A stretch of 50,169 nucleotides of DNA from Phormidium ambiguum IAM M-71 (GCF_001904725.1 NZ_MRCE01000043.1:9478-59646); one strand, 5' to 3'. Numbered from the stretch's first letter, positions 36,121-46,422 are shown. Program-made: numbers and translations. The notes: generated from the letters alone by a model not told the origin.

Positions 36121-39100
36121 ATGCTGCCAGAACAACAACAGCGCATCCTGGGCTACTTTATTGAAGAAGCTAAAGACCACCTGAATACGATCGAGCAAGG
36201 TTTGCTCACCCTCCAAGCTACAATTAATGACCGGGAATTGTTAAAAGAAGTTTATCGCGCTGCTCACTCTGTAAAAGGGGGGGCAGGAATGCTGAGTTTA
36301 CACAGCATTCAGAAAACTTCTCACCTTTTAGAAGATTGTTTTAAATTACTCGAAGAATCGCCAGTTAAAGTAGACCAGAAATTAGAATCTTTGTTCTGGC
36401 GAGTATTTGATGCACTTAAAGAATTATTAGAACAACTACAAGGGCCTTTTGGTTTAACAGAAGATGTTGCTAATAGTTTAATGGCATCAGTAGAGCCAGT
36501 TTCTAATGAATTGAGACAACATTTAGAGAATCTGGTGAGTGCTTCTGCGGGTAAAGCAACCGCAACTAAGCAAAGAGACTCGCAGCAAGAGTTGTTGCTC
36601 GCTACTTTCAAGCAAGATGTTATGGAACAGTTGCGGCAAATGTTGCAATTGTTTAAGCCCCCGGCTTGGCCGAACAGCCGCACCCAACTAGAAGGTTGCT
36701 GCGAGAGTTTGGCGCAGATGGGGAATAAGTTTGAATTGTCCGCTTGGTGTAGTTTACTGGAAACGGCAAAAAGTGCGATCGCTAACGAAGAAAACACCTG
36801 CCAAGCTCTGGCACCAGTCGTAATTAAAGAAATTAAATCAGCACAAGAGCTAGTTTTGTCAGGCAAAGCCGGAGAAATTTGCATTGGCGAACAATTGCAA
36901 GCACTGTTGCCTGTGACTTTACCTGTCCAAGAAGAAGAAATAAACTTCGAGGATTTATTCTCAGACGATTTAGACGATTCCGCAGTTAGTCCAGACACAG
37001 ATTTTGATTTTGCCGCTGCTTCCGACTCCCAGGAAGTAGAGCCAGACTTGTTTGCAGAAACATTAGAATTTAGTGAGCCAGAGACATCAACAACTAAAGC
37101 GAATTTCGGGAGAGGAGGACGAGCAACTAGATCGATCGCAGACCATACCCCCCGGATGGATTCGCCCGAACACCCAGCCGATGCCAAATTTAGCGATCGA
37201 CATGGCCTAGAGGTAGGAGTCCCAGACCTCAACGCCCTAGCAGACCTATTTCAGGATGTCGGAGACCTCGATGACAACTGGCAAGAAGAAGAAACATTTA
37301 GCGATACTACAGTTGAACCAGTAGGTTTAGAAACTGCGATCGATTTAGAAACAGAAAGTGAATTTGCTGACCTATTTGATAATATTTCTGATGAAACCCA
37401 AACAACAGATGAAGAACTCTTAGATTTCTTCAATGATGACTTTGACGACTCAACTAACAGCACAGATTTAAACGATCTTGGTTTAAAAGATGATTCAGTA
37501 GAAACAGAAGATAATCTTACCGAATTATTTGCTGATTTACCAGAAGAATCAATAAATTGGGAAGAAGTTACAGAAATTCCTGACGCAAATTTAACATCCC
37601 CCAATGATTCATTTGATGCCGGAGAACCAGACAATCTCACAGATTTATTTGGGGAAACAACACTAGAAACAGAAAATGAAAATTGGCAACTTAGTAACGA
37701 AGAAAATTTGCCTTCAGACAACTATTTAGAATTGCCAAATTTAGAAACCCCAGCAGATTTAGATTGGGAAACTGCAACGGCAGCAACAACCACAATCGAC
37801 GACTTTAATTCCGCTGCTCAACCCGAAGCAGAATTCGATTTAGCTATTCTATTTGATGAAGAAGAAGCAGAGTTATTAGAAATTGATGATGAAACTTCTA
37901 TAACAAATGAATCAGCATTAACTAATGATTTTGGATTTGCCGAAGTTGCCGACAATGAACCTTTAACAGGTGAGTTTGATTTTGCCGCTAATGATGAATT
38001 TTGGAGTGATGAAGCACCAGCCAGCACCACCGCCAACGATATTGACTTATTTAGTTTAGAGGAAACAACTGATACTCAACCGGATGAATTTAGTGATTTT
38101 GCTCTAGAAAGTAATCAAGAAACAACTGGTGCAATAGAAGATTTATCCTTAGATGGCGAATGGGATTTAATGGAATGGGAGGATTCCCCAGCAACACCAA
38201 CAGCAAAAACTGAAAATACCCAGCTTGATGTTTTCGATCCCTTTGTTTTAGATAGTTCAACTAGTAACCAACCAACAGATAGTAGTGGAAGTGTTGGCGA
38301 TCTGTTTGATTTGGGAAGCGAAGATTTAGGCAATTTAGCTCCCGAAAACATCAATTTTGATGAAGATTTATTCGGTTCAAATTTAGCTAGTCCAACAACT
38401 GTATCGCCAATAGATGAATTTACAACTCACATCCAAGAATTCGACAACGAAATTGGTGCTTATTTGGCAGAAGAACCGGGAATGGAATGGTTAAATGATA
38501 ACTCTTCCGAAGCATCTTTGGACTTGTTTGAATCACCTGCACCAGCAACCGAAGAAAGTTTTGAATTCGGCAATTTTGAAGCAGAATTAACTCCTGATTC
38601 AGAATTAGCAGCAGATAATTTTTTGGCAGATACTTCTGAGATTGATGGGTTTGATTGGGGTGCGGAATTAACCGAAACAATCCCAGAAACAGCAGCAGCT
38701 AATGATTGGCAAGATTTCACAGCAGAAGGGTTTGATTTTGACGGTTTAACTGCGGAAGCACCGGAAAATTTAGCAGAATTACCGACAGAAGAAGGGTTTG
38801 ATTTTGACGCTTTAACTGCGGAAGCACCGGAAAATTTAGCAGAGTTACCGATAGAAGAAGATTTTGATTTTGATGCTTTAACTGCGGAAGAACCAGAAAA
38901 TTTAGCAGAGTTATCCACAGAAGAAGATTTTGATTTTGATGCTTTAACTGCGGAACAAACTGAAGAATTTGGTGAGATTAATGGGTTAGAAGCTAATGCT
39001 TTAGAACTTGATGCTGGTGGTTTTGATGATTTTGATTTGGAACTACCAGGAGAATTAGATGCTGGAGATAGTGCTGGCGATTTTGATTTTGCTGCTGAGG

Positions 39101-41493
39101 TTAGCGAAACAGATGATTTTGGCGATTTAGCGGCAATGTTGAATGAGGAAGAAGCGCCTGCATTCGATCGAAGTAATGGTCTTGCCGAGTTTGCCGATTT
39201 AGAGGCAATGTTGGGTGAGGAAGAATCTGCAAGTACTACTACATCAGATAATTCTGATGATTTAGATTTTGGGGATTTAGAAGCTATGCTGGGTGATGAA
39301 TCGCCAAGTGTAGCTAAGGCGGCGATTCCCGCAGTAGCGGCGACGGCGGCGGTAGCAGCAGTAGCCAGTCAAAAGTCGGATGATTTTAACTTTGATGACT
39401 TGGAAAAACTGGTGGGGGAAATGGATAAAAAGCAGGGTTTGCCTGCTCCCAGCAAACCTAGACCTAGCCAGTCTGTTGCGCCGAAGCGTCCGATGACTAG
39501 AGGGATTCTGGAACAAACGATGAAAGTGCCAGTTAAGCAGATGGATAATCTGAGTAACTTGGTAGGGGAGTTGGTGGTTAACCGAAATACTCTGGAACAA
39601 GAACAGGAGAGGTTAAGGCAGTTTTTGGATAATTTGCTGACGCAGGTGCAGCAACTTAGTGATGTTGGCGCAAGGATGCAGGATTTGTATGAAAGGTCTT
39701 TGCTGGAGGCTTCGTTGTTGGCTTCTCGGCGGCGCGATCGCTATTACAATTCTGGTTTTAGAAGTTACGATGAGAGCGATTCTAATGGCAACGAATCATC
39801 GAATAACGAGCATTCTAACAATGTAGATTACGATCCTTTGGAAATGGATCGATTTACTTCTTTCCACACCATTTCCCAAGAAATGATTGAGTTGATTGTG
39901 CGGGTAAGAGAGTCTACGGCGGATATTGAATTTGTGACTGATGAAACTGAACAAGTTAGTCGTCAGTTCCGCCAAGTAACAACTCAATTACAAGAAGGTT
40001 TAACTAGGGCAAGAATGGTGCCGTTTGGGGAAATTGAACGAATTTTCCCGTTAATTCGTTATGTGCGGGAGAAGGCGGCGGAATTTGGTAAACAGGCAGA
40101 AATCAAGATTGAAGGGCGAGAAACGCTGATTGATAAATTGATTTTGGAACATTTTTCCGATCCGTTGAAGCATTTCGTAAATAATGCGATCGCGCACGGA
40201 ATTGAAACTCCAGAAGTGCGGCAAAAAGCGGGTAAATCTCCCACTGGAAAGATTACGATTAAAGCGTTCCACCAAGGAAACCAAACCGTAATTTCTTTCT
40301 CCGATGATGGTGCTGGAATTAATGCTGAGCGCGTTAAGATTAAGGCGATAGAAAAAGGCTTGATACCCCGCAATAATGCCGAAAATATGTCTCGCCAAGA
40401 ACTCTACCAACTGATTTATCATCCGGGTTTTAGTACCAAGGATGAGGCAGATTTACTCTCTGGTAAAGGTGTGGGAATGGATGTGGTTCTGACCTCTTTA
40501 AGTGAAATTAGAGGCACAATTACTACTGACTCTAATGAAGGTAAAGGTACGGTTTTTACCATTCGTTTGCCACTGACTTTGAGTATTTGTAAAGCACTTT
40601 GTTGTTTGAGTGACAAAGCGAGAATTGCCTTCCCAATGGACGGTGTGGAAGATGCTTTAGATATACCCAGAGATCGGATTCAAATTAATGCTGAAGGTAA
40701 ACCTTGTATTCCTTGGCGCGACACAACTTTACCCTTTAAACCACTCAGCGAATTGTTGACTTACAATCGGCAATTAGGTCGGGCTGGTGTGTATGGTGGG
40801 AATAAAGAAGAAGATGTAATTTCGATCGTGGTTTTGCGGAGTCCTAACAATTTAATTGCTTTGCAAGTCGATCAAGTTTTGGGCGAACAGGAAATTGTAA
40901 TTAAGCAATTGGAAGAACCTATTCCTAAACCTTTGGGTATTGCTGGTGCGACAGTCCAAGGGGATGGGCGAATTATGCCGATCGCTGATGTACTAGAATT
41001 AGTTGACCTGTCACTCGGACTCATTCGCAATGAAAGCGGAAAATTCTGGGATCAAGATACCAATGCTACTTTAGTACCCGAACAACCCAAGTCAGATCCT
41101 ACTGTATTAATCATTGACGACTCAATTACAGTTCGAGAATTGTTGTCCATGACATTTAACAAGACTGGCTACCGAGTTGAACAAGCCCGCGATGGTCAAG
41201 AAGCTTGGGATAAACTAAAATCTGGTCTGCCTTGCGATATCATTTTCTGTGATATTGAAATGCCCAGAATGGACGGTTTAGAATTACTTTCTCGTCTGCA
41301 AAAAGACCCAGAATTAAATCATTTGCCAGTGGCAATGTTAACTTCTCGCGGTGCAGATAAACATCGTCAAATGGCAATTCAATTAGGCGCAAGCGGCTAT
41401 TTTACTAAGCCTTATCTCGAAGATTCGCTGTTAGATGCAGCATCAAGAATGTTGAAAGGTGAGAAGTTAGTTAGTAGCAATGTTAGTGCTTAA
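36121..41493 (+). CDS. hmpE: HmpE-type CheA hybrid histidine kinase
   Basis: 1790 residues from ATG 36121; TTG 36106 would add five. The order of domains is: HPt with phospho-acceptor His49 (AAHSVKGGAGML); a second helical region to about 260; an extremely Asp/Glu-rich linker, about 270-1115, containing 22-residue repeats; the dimerisation segment from about 1125 (MKVPVKQMDNLSNLVGELVV); HATPase with N-box HFVNNAIAHGIE near 1350 and GKGVGMDVV; a CheW-like domain, about 1475-1640; and a receiver with Asp1711 (IIFCDIEMPRMDG). It is the central kinase of the hmp pathway. The acidic linker is unusually long for a CheA. Confidence 0.93.
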   Translation: MLPEQQQRILGYFIEEAKDHLNTIEQGLLTLQATINDRELLKEVYRAAHSVKGGAGMLSLHSIQKTSHLLEDCFKLLEESPVKVDQKLESLFWRVFDALKELLEQLQGPFGLTEDVANSLMASVEPVSNELRQHLENLVSASAGKATATKQRDSQQELLLATFKQDVMEQLRQMLQLFKPPAWPNSRTQLEGCCESLAQMGNKFELSAWCSLLETAKSAIANEENTCQALAPVVIKEIKSAQELVLSGKAGEICIGEQLQALLPVTLPVQEEEINFEDLFSDDLDDSAVSPDTDFDFAAASDSQEVEPDLFAETLEFSEPETSTTKANFGRGGRATRSIADHTPRMDSPEHPADAKFSDRHGLEVGVPDLNALADLFQDVGDLDDNWQEEETFSDTTVEPVGLETAIDLETESEFADLFDNISDETQTTDEELLDFFNDDFDDSTNSTDLNDLGLKDDSVETEDNLTELFADLPEESINWEEVTEIPDANLTSPNDSFDAGEPDNLTDLFGETTLETENENWQLSNEENLPSDNYLELPNLETPADLDWETATAATTTIDDFNSAAQPEAEFDLAILFDEEEAELLEIDDETSITNESALTNDFGFAEVADNEPLTGEFDFAANDEFWSDEAPASTTANDIDLFSLEETTDTQPDEFSDFALESNQETTGAIEDLSLDGEWDLMEWEDSPATPTAKTENTQLDVFDPFVLDSSTSNQPTDSSGSVGDLFDLGSEDLGNLAPENINFDEDLFGSNLASPTTVSPIDEFTTHIQEFDNEIGAYLAEEPGMEWLNDNSSEASLDLFESPAPATEESFEFGNFEAELTPDSELAADNFLADTSEIDGFDWGAELTETIPETAAANDWQDFTAEGFDFDGLTAEAPENLAELPTEEGFDFDALTAEAPENLAELPIEEDFDFDALTAEEPENLAELSTEEDFDFDALTAEQTEEFGEINGLEANALELDAGGFDDFDLELPGELDAGDSAGDFDFAAEVSETDDFGDLAAMLNEEEAPAFDRSNGLAEFADLEAMLGEEESASTTTSDNSDDLDFGDLEAMLGDESPSVAKAAIPAVAATAAVAAVASQKSDDFNFDDLEKLVGEMDKKQGLPAPSKPRPSQSVAPKRPMTRGILEQTMKVPVKQMDNLSNLVGELVVNRNTLEQEQERLRQFLDNLLTQVQQLSDVGARMQDLYERSLLEASLLASRRRDRYYNSGFRSYDESDSNGNESSNNEHSNNVDYDPLEMDRFTSFHTISQEMIELIVRVRESTADIEFVTDETEQVSRQFRQVTTQLQEGLTRARMVPFGEIERIFPLIRYVREKAAEFGKQAEIKIEGRETLIDKLILEHFSDPLKHFVNNAIAHGIETPEVRQKAGKSPTGKITIKAFHQGNQTVISFSDDGAGINAERVKIKAIEKGLIPRNNAENMSRQELYQLIYHPGFSTKDEADLLSGKGVGMDVVLTSLSEIRGTITTDSNEGKGTVFTIRLPLTLSICKALCCLSDKARIAFPMDGVEDALDIPRDRIQINAEGKPCIPWRDTTLPFKPLSELLTYNRQLGRAGVYGGNKEEDVISIVVLRSPNNLIALQVDQVLGEQEIVIKQLEEPIPKPLGIAGATVQGDGRIMPIADVLELVDLSLGLIRNESGKFWDQDTNATLVPEQPKSDPTVLIIDDSITVRELLSMTFNKTGYRVEQARDGQEAWDKLKSGLPCDIIFCDIEMPRMDGLELLSRLQKDPELNHLPVAMLTSRGADKHRQMAIQLGASGYFTKPYLEDSLLDAASRMLKGEKLVSSNVSA
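38728..38967. repeat. 66-bp tandem repeat in hmpE
   Basis: Three full units and one partial unit start at 38728, 38794, 38860 and 38926. They encode 22 residues of the form DFDFDALTAEAPENLAELPT followed by EE. The first two differ by only a few bases. The repeat extends the acidic linker in frame. Confidence 0.92.
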
Positions 41494-41503
41494 TTAAATC
41501 CGT

Positions 41504-41563
41504 CGGGTGTGTGACGGCATAATAAAAAAAATGGGGAATTTTACCTTTTTGCTGTCACGCCCC
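41504..41563. terminator. Imperfect hairpin after hmpE
   Basis: GGGTGTGTGACGGCA (41504) and TGCTGTCACGCCCC (to 41563) are imperfect complements around an AT-rich loop of about 33 bases. It follows the hmpE stop by about 12 bases and could end the hmp transcript, although no T-run follows the right arm. Confidence 0.45.
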
Positions 41564-41568
41564 GCATC

Positions 41569-41675
41569 ATACTAAATCCGGGTAAAAACTCGTTGATTAA
41601 TGAACCGCAGAGGACGCAGAGGACGCAGAGGAAAGAGCGAGAAGATAACGTGGGTAATTAACCAGGATTTGGTAT
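41569..41675. mobile_element. Miniature inverted-repeat element, family 1 (second copy)
   Basis: ATACTAAATCCGGG (41569-41582) and an imperfect complement GGATTTGGTAT (to 41675) flank an interior with GAACCGCAGAGGACGCAGAGG. It is the reverse-orientation partner of 17756-17863. It touches the stop codon of the sirtuin gene. Confidence 0.7.
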
Positions 41676-42436
41676 CAATTAGTTTTTTCCCGATCTTGGG
41701 TATTTCCTAACAGTTGTGGCAAAATTTCTTCGGCGCGTCCCAGGTATTCTTCTTGGAAATATGGATTGGGTGGATTTATTGGTTCAAGATTTACTATTAT
41801 CGTTCTTGCGCCAACATAAGCTGCTGACCTGACAAAGTTAGCAGCGGGAAATACTAAGCCTGATGTGCCAACTGCAAGAAATAGGTCGCATTCACGGAGC
41901 GATCGCTTTGATTTCCAGTCTGCTAGTGCTGAAAGGTACTCGCCAAACAACACAATATCTGGGCGCAGCAGATGACCACACAAAGGACATTCAGGAAGGG
42001 AATCTGTATACAAATTCTCTTCCGAGTACGGCTCCAAAGTACAATCAGAAAAGGTACACCTTGTCCTGTGTACGTTTCCATGCAGTTCGATAATATTGTG
42101 ACTCCCCGCCCGCTGATGTAATCCATCTACATTCTGAGTAATTAAAGTGAAAGACTGGTCGGTACGAAGTTGATGTTCCACATGGGCAAGTGCGATATGT
42201 GCTGCATTCGGGGTAGCTTGAGAAGCAGTTTTGCGGAAGTGGCTAAAGTAATGCCAGAAACCTGCCGGATCTTCTTCGATCGCCTGAACAGATGTATATT
42301 TTTTTGTAGAAGATTCTTCACCTATACTACCAGCACCACGAAAGGTAGGCAGTCCTGATGCTACCGAAATCCCTGCCCCAGTTAACACAACAATATTTGT
42401 ATATCTGGAAAAATCGATCGAAATAAGCTCACTCAT
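41675..42436 (-). CDS. Sir2-family NAD-dependent deacylase
   Basis: 253 residues. NAD-binding motifs are LTGAGISVASGLPTFRG (about residues 18-34) and TQNVDGLHQRAG (100-111), with catalytic His119 in ELHGN. Zinc ligands are Cys127, Cys132, Cys150 and Cys153; the C-terminal Rossmann part has LAVGTSGLVFPAA and IIVNLEP. It removes acetyl or longer acyl groups from lysines using NAD+. Class III (CobB-like) substrate residues are not obvious, so the preferred acyl group is open. It stands alone, divergent from the prolyl oligopeptidase gene. Confidence 0.92.
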   Translation of the reverse strand: MSELISIDFSRYTNIVVLTGAGISVASGLPTFRGAGSIGEESSTKKYTSVQAIEEDPAGFWHYFSHFRKTASQATPNAAHIALAHVEHQLRTDQSFTLITQNVDGLHQRAGSHNIIELHGNVHRTRCTFSDCTLEPYSEENLYTDSLPECPLCGHLLRPDIVLFGEYLSALADWKSKRSLRECDLFLAVGTSGLVFPAANFVRSAAYVGARTIIVNLEPINPPNPYFQEEYLGRAEEILPQLLGNTQDREKTN

Positions 42437-42475
42437 AGTACATACTCATGTTGGCGTTTAGATAACTAGTTAAAA

Positions 42476-42502
42476 GGTGCGTTACACTGGCGTTAACGCA
42501 CC
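42476..42502. repeat. GGTGCGTTA palindrome upstream of the oligopeptidase gene
   Basis: GGTGCGTTA and TAACGCACC enclose CACTGGCGT. The palindrome lies 17 bases before the ATG at 42519. This sequence type is familiar as a dispersed intergenic repeat in cyanobacteria; here it would lie in the 5' leader. Confidence 0.7.
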
Positions 42503-42518
42503 CTACATATTCCATGTT

Positions 42519-44591
42519 ATGACTGATTCTACTTGGTCTTTTAATTATCCGAAAAGCACCAAAATTGACGTAGTTGATGATTATCACGGTACGAAAGTTG
42601 CCGATCCTTATCGTTGGTTAGAAGATCCTGATTCAGAGGAAACTAAAGCTTGGGTAGAAGCACAAAATGAAGTAACTTATGGCTATCTTAACGAAATTCC
42701 TGTTAGAGAAACCCTCAAAGAACGCTTGACTAAACTTTGGGATTATGAAAAATATAGCATTCCTTTTAAAAAGGGCGATCGATATTTTTATTTTAAAAAT
42801 GATGGCCTGCAAAATCAAAGCGTACTCTACACTTTAACTTCTCTTGATGGCGAACCCAAAGAACTACTCGATCCGAATAAACTTTCCCCAGATGGGACAG
42901 TTGCACTTTCGGGAATTGCGATTACTGAAGATGGTAATTTAATGGCTTATGGTTTGTCTTCTTCTGGTTCAGATTGGCAAGAATGGAAAGTGCGAAATGT
43001 GGAAACTGGGGAAGATTTATCAGATAGTTTAAAGTGGATTAAATTTTCTGGCGCTGCTTGGACTACAGATAATCAAGGGTTTTTCTACAGTCGCTACGAT
43101 GAACCAAATGAAGTAACTAAATTAGAAGATGTTAACTATTACCAAAAACTCTTTTATCATCGCGTAGGAACTACCCAATCAGACGATGTTTTAATTTATC
43201 ATCGTCCAGACCAAAAAGAATGGGGATTCAGTGGCGATGTCACTGAAGACGGCAAATATTTAATTATTAATGTTTGGCGGGGGACCGATCCGAAAAATCT
43301 GCTTTTTTACAAAGATTTAACCGATCCAAATGCTGAGGTAGTTGAACTAATTAATGAGTTTGAAGCTAGTTATAATTTGATTGATAATGATGGCAAAATT
43401 TTCTGGTTTCTCACTGATTTAGATGCACCAAAGAGAAAGGTAATTGCCATTGATATTAACAACACAGCTAAGGAAAATTGGCAAGAGATTATCCCCGAAA
43501 CTGAGGAAGTTTTAGAAAGTGTAGGTTTACTTAATAATCAATTTGTCACTGATTATTTAAAAGATGCTCGCAGTCAAATTAAAATCTTTGGATTAAAGGG
43601 TGATTTTGTTCGGGAAGTTGAGTTACCGGGAATTGGTTCTGCGGGTGGTTTTGGGGGAAAACGTTATGACACGGAAACTTTCTATAGTTTTACCAGTTTC
43701 ACTTTTCCCACAATTATTTACCGTTACAATATGGTGACAGGGGAAAGTACCATTTTTCGCCAACCAAATGTGGATTTTAACCCGGAAGATTACGAAACTA
43801 AACAGGTGTTTTATAGCAGTAAAGATGGGACGAAAGTTCCCATGTTTATTACTCACAAAAAAGGTTTGGAGTTAAAAGGAAATTTACCAACTTATCTCTA
43901 CGGTTATGGTGGTTTTGGTGTTTCTTTAACTCCAAGTTTTTCTGTAGGTTTGTTGGTTTGGTTGGAGTTGGGTGGAGTTTATGCGATTCCTAATTTGCGG
44001 GGTGGTGGTGAGTATGGGGAAGAATGGCATTTAGCGGGAAGTAAATTAAATAAACAAAATGTGTTTGATGATTTCATTGCGGCGGCGGAATGGTTAATAG
44101 AAAATAAGTATACTTGTGCGGAGAAATTAGCGATCGCAGGTGGTAGCAATGGCGGTTTGTTAGTGGGGGCTTGTATGACGCAGCGCCCGGATTTATTTGC
44201 GGCGGCTTTACCTGCTGTTGGTGTGATGGATATGCTACGTTTTCATAAGTTTACTATTGGTTGGGCTTGGTGTTCGGAGTATGGTTCGCCAGAAAATCCA
44301 GAAGAATTTCCGCTACTTTATGGTTACTCTCCGTTGCATAATTTAAAACCTGGTACTACTTATCCTGCTACTTTAATTACTACCGCAGATCATGACGATC
44401 GCGTAGTTCCCGCCCATAGTTTTAAATTCGCGGCGGCGTTACAAGAAGTACACAAAGGTAATAACCCTGTGTTTATTCGCATTGAAACAAAAGCTGGACA
44501 TGGTGCCGGAAAACCAACTGCTAAAATAATCGAAGAAATTGCCGATCGTTGGGCGTTTTTGGTGCGAACTTTGGGAATAGAAGTAGCCTAA
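42519..44591 (+). CDS. Prolyl oligopeptidase (S9A)
   Basis: 690 residues from the ATG at 42519; an upstream ATG-like frame at 42477 runs through a palindrome and is not preferred. An N-terminal cap segment with DPYRWLEDPDSEETKAWVEAQN leads into a seven-bladed propeller (about 75-430), then the alpha/beta hydrolase domain with nucleophile Ser543 in GGSNGG, the Asp-containing DHDDRVVP (about 624-631) and His661 in GHGAGKP. It is cytoplasmic, with no signal peptide. It cleaves short proline-containing peptides. The length is standard. Confidence 0.94.
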   Translation: MTDSTWSFNYPKSTKIDVVDDYHGTKVADPYRWLEDPDSEETKAWVEAQNEVTYGYLNEIPVRETLKERLTKLWDYEKYSIPFKKGDRYFYFKNDGLQNQSVLYTLTSLDGEPKELLDPNKLSPDGTVALSGIAITEDGNLMAYGLSSSGSDWQEWKVRNVETGEDLSDSLKWIKFSGAAWTTDNQGFFYSRYDEPNEVTKLEDVNYYQKLFYHRVGTTQSDDVLIYHRPDQKEWGFSGDVTEDGKYLIINVWRGTDPKNLLFYKDLTDPNAEVVELINEFEASYNLIDNDGKIFWFLTDLDAPKRKVIAIDINNTAKENWQEIIPETEEVLESVGLLNNQFVTDYLKDARSQIKIFGLKGDFVREVELPGIGSAGGFGGKRYDTETFYSFTSFTFPTIIYRYNMVTGESTIFRQPNVDFNPEDYETKQVFYSSKDGTKVPMFITHKKGLELKGNLPTYLYGYGGFGVSLTPSFSVGLLVWLELGGVYAIPNLRGGGEYGEEWHLAGSKLNKQNVFDDFIAAAEWLIENKYTCAEKLAIAGGSNGGLLVGACMTQRPDLFAAALPAVGVMDMLRFHKFTIGWAWCSEYGSPENPEEFPLLYGYSPLHNLKPGTTYPATLITTADHDDRVVPAHSFKFAAALQEVHKGNNPVFIRIETKAGHGAGKPTAKIIEEIADRWAFLVRTLGIEVA

Positions 44592-44592
44592 C

Positions 44593-44726
44593 TATATAGT
44601 GTTTCTCGTTTGATGCGGTACATTTGGGGGCGGGTTTTGATTGATAGATATTTTACACAACAAAGATATAAGCTAAACCCGCCCCTACAATTCTGTGTAC
44701 TTCACCGTTATGAGAACTGCTATATA
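44593..44726. mobile_element. Miniature inverted-repeat element, copy C
   Basis: Outer arms TATATAG...GTTTCTC (44593) and GAGAACTGCTATATA (to 44726) are imperfect inverted repeats. The inner arms GGGGGCGGGTTTT and AAACCCGCCCCTAC (44624-44688) are the shared palindrome seen at 7595 and 17905, in reverse orientation here. It occupies most of the 204-base gap after the oligopeptidase gene. Confidence 0.7.
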
Positions 44727-44795
44727 TACTGATTTTGCAAATAGTTTTTCAGCAAAATTGGTACAGCAAATAGGATCGATCTCAGGAAGATAAAT

Positions 44796-45569
44796 TTAAC
44801 TATTTTTATTTATCAAATTCTTAATTTCCTCTATAGTAAATGGAGGGTGTCTTCTGTGAATCATAGCATGACAATTTGGACAAAGCGGACGCAAATCTTT
44901 AATAGGATCAACTTCATATTCTTGATTAATTTCAGATAAAGGTATTAAATGATGAACATGAATAAAATCTTTTCCTATTTCTCCAAAAACATTTTCAAAA
45001 TTAAAGTCACAAACGTAACAATTTGTTCCATAATATCCAATACATTTTTTACGAGCTTGATTATTTCTTTCATAAGCATTAACTTTGATTTGTCGAATAG
45101 AACCCTCTTTTAAAATTATAGTTTCTTCCGTTTCTCTAACTTCATCAGGAAATATTGATCTAGTGTTATTTTCTACATTAGAATAGTCAGAATCAAAAAA
45201 ATCTTCAAAATTACATTTTGGATTATTTAAAATATTACAAACTAAAGAATAGAGTTCTCCTTCTGAATATACTTTAAATCCTTCATATATTTCTTTTTCA
45301 AAACGCCATAACTCTCTCTGCCACCAACCTTTACGGCTATTTTCATAATAAGGATCAAAAGCATCTCTAAAATTTTTGATTGTATTTGATGAAATTTCAA
45401 GTACAGAACCTATTTTTTTATGAGTTTCAGTCATATTCCCAAATCCTAACTTTTTGTAAGCGTCTCTATCAAATCTGGAAAGATAATAACCTACAATATA
45501 AGCATAAGGACAATTACAATCATCAAATGAATCAATAAGAGTGTTCCAGTTATCGGGCTTTTTTATCAT
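44796..45569 (-). CDS. HNH endonuclease
   Basis: 257 residues. The C-terminal HNH/beta-beta-alpha-metal domain covers about residues 170-250: CIGYYG, CYVCDFNF, then HVHHLIPLS, DLRPLCPNCHAMIH. The N-terminal 140 residues are helical and aromatic-rich with no family I recognise (YAYIVGYYLSRFDRDAYKKLGFG, SSNTIKNFRDAFDPYY, WWQRELWRFEKE); they may recognise the target. Codon use is noticeably AT-rich. It could be a solitary restriction-type or defence nuclease. No methyltransferase lies nearby. Confidence 0.82.
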   Translation of the reverse strand: MIKKPDNWNTLIDSFDDCNCPYAYIVGYYLSRFDRDAYKKLGFGNMTETHKKIGSVLEISSNTIKNFRDAFDPYYENSRKGWWQRELWRFEKEIYEGFKVYSEGELYSLVCNILNNPKCNFEDFFDSDYSNVENNTRSIFPDEVRETEETIILKEGSIRQIKVNAYERNNQARKKCIGYYGTNCYVCDFNFENVFGEIGKDFIHVHHLIPLSEINQEYEVDPIKDLRPLCPNCHAMIHRRHPPFTIEEIKNLINKNS

Positions 45570-45601
45570 AAAAAATATCTAAGTATAACTTTGCAAAAAA
45601 A

Positions 45602-45691
45602 TTACTTTTTCATCAATGGTTGAAAACCAGATTGAATAAAATGTTGATCAAAAGTTAATGTTTGAGTAACTTGATTGTGTTTCATTCTTTC
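45602..45691 (-). pseudogene. Remnant of a PIN-domain toxin gene
   Basis: On the minus strand, from 45685 to 45602, the bases read MKHNQVTQTLTFDQHFIQSG then FQPLMKK and stop. This is the usual C-terminus of PIN-domain (VapC-like) proteins, where ALTxDxHFxQAGF ends the fold. The upstream bases in the same frame meet a stop codon after only a few residues, so the first 100 or so residues are missing. It lies 39 bases after the intact PIN toxin gene and differs from that gene's own C-terminus. Confidence 0.5.
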
Positions 45692-45729
45692 ATTTTAAAG
45701 AAAGCGATTGTATTCCTTCATAGTTGTTA

Positions 45730-46367
<638 letters not shown>

Positions 46368-46422
46368 CTATTGCACTACTAGTGCGATCGTCTAAGCTCT
46401 AGTATTAAAACCAGCAGTTAAT

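Noticed and set aside
36321-39600. Many Ser-rich minus-strand frames within hmpE
   Set aside because: They mirror the Asp/Glu-rich linker (GAT/GAA read as ATC/TTC and TCA) and lack start signals; hmpE is clearly the coding strand.
28153-41493. A PixGHIJL phototaxis operon
   Set aside because: The methyl-accepting protein has no GAF or cyanobacteriochrome domain, and hmpF is present head to head with hmpA, so the Hmp reading is preferred.
42477-42518. N-terminal extension of the prolyl oligopeptidase
   Set aside because: The extra residues come from reading through the GGTGCGTTA palindrome. The family's conserved start region begins just after the ATG at 42519.
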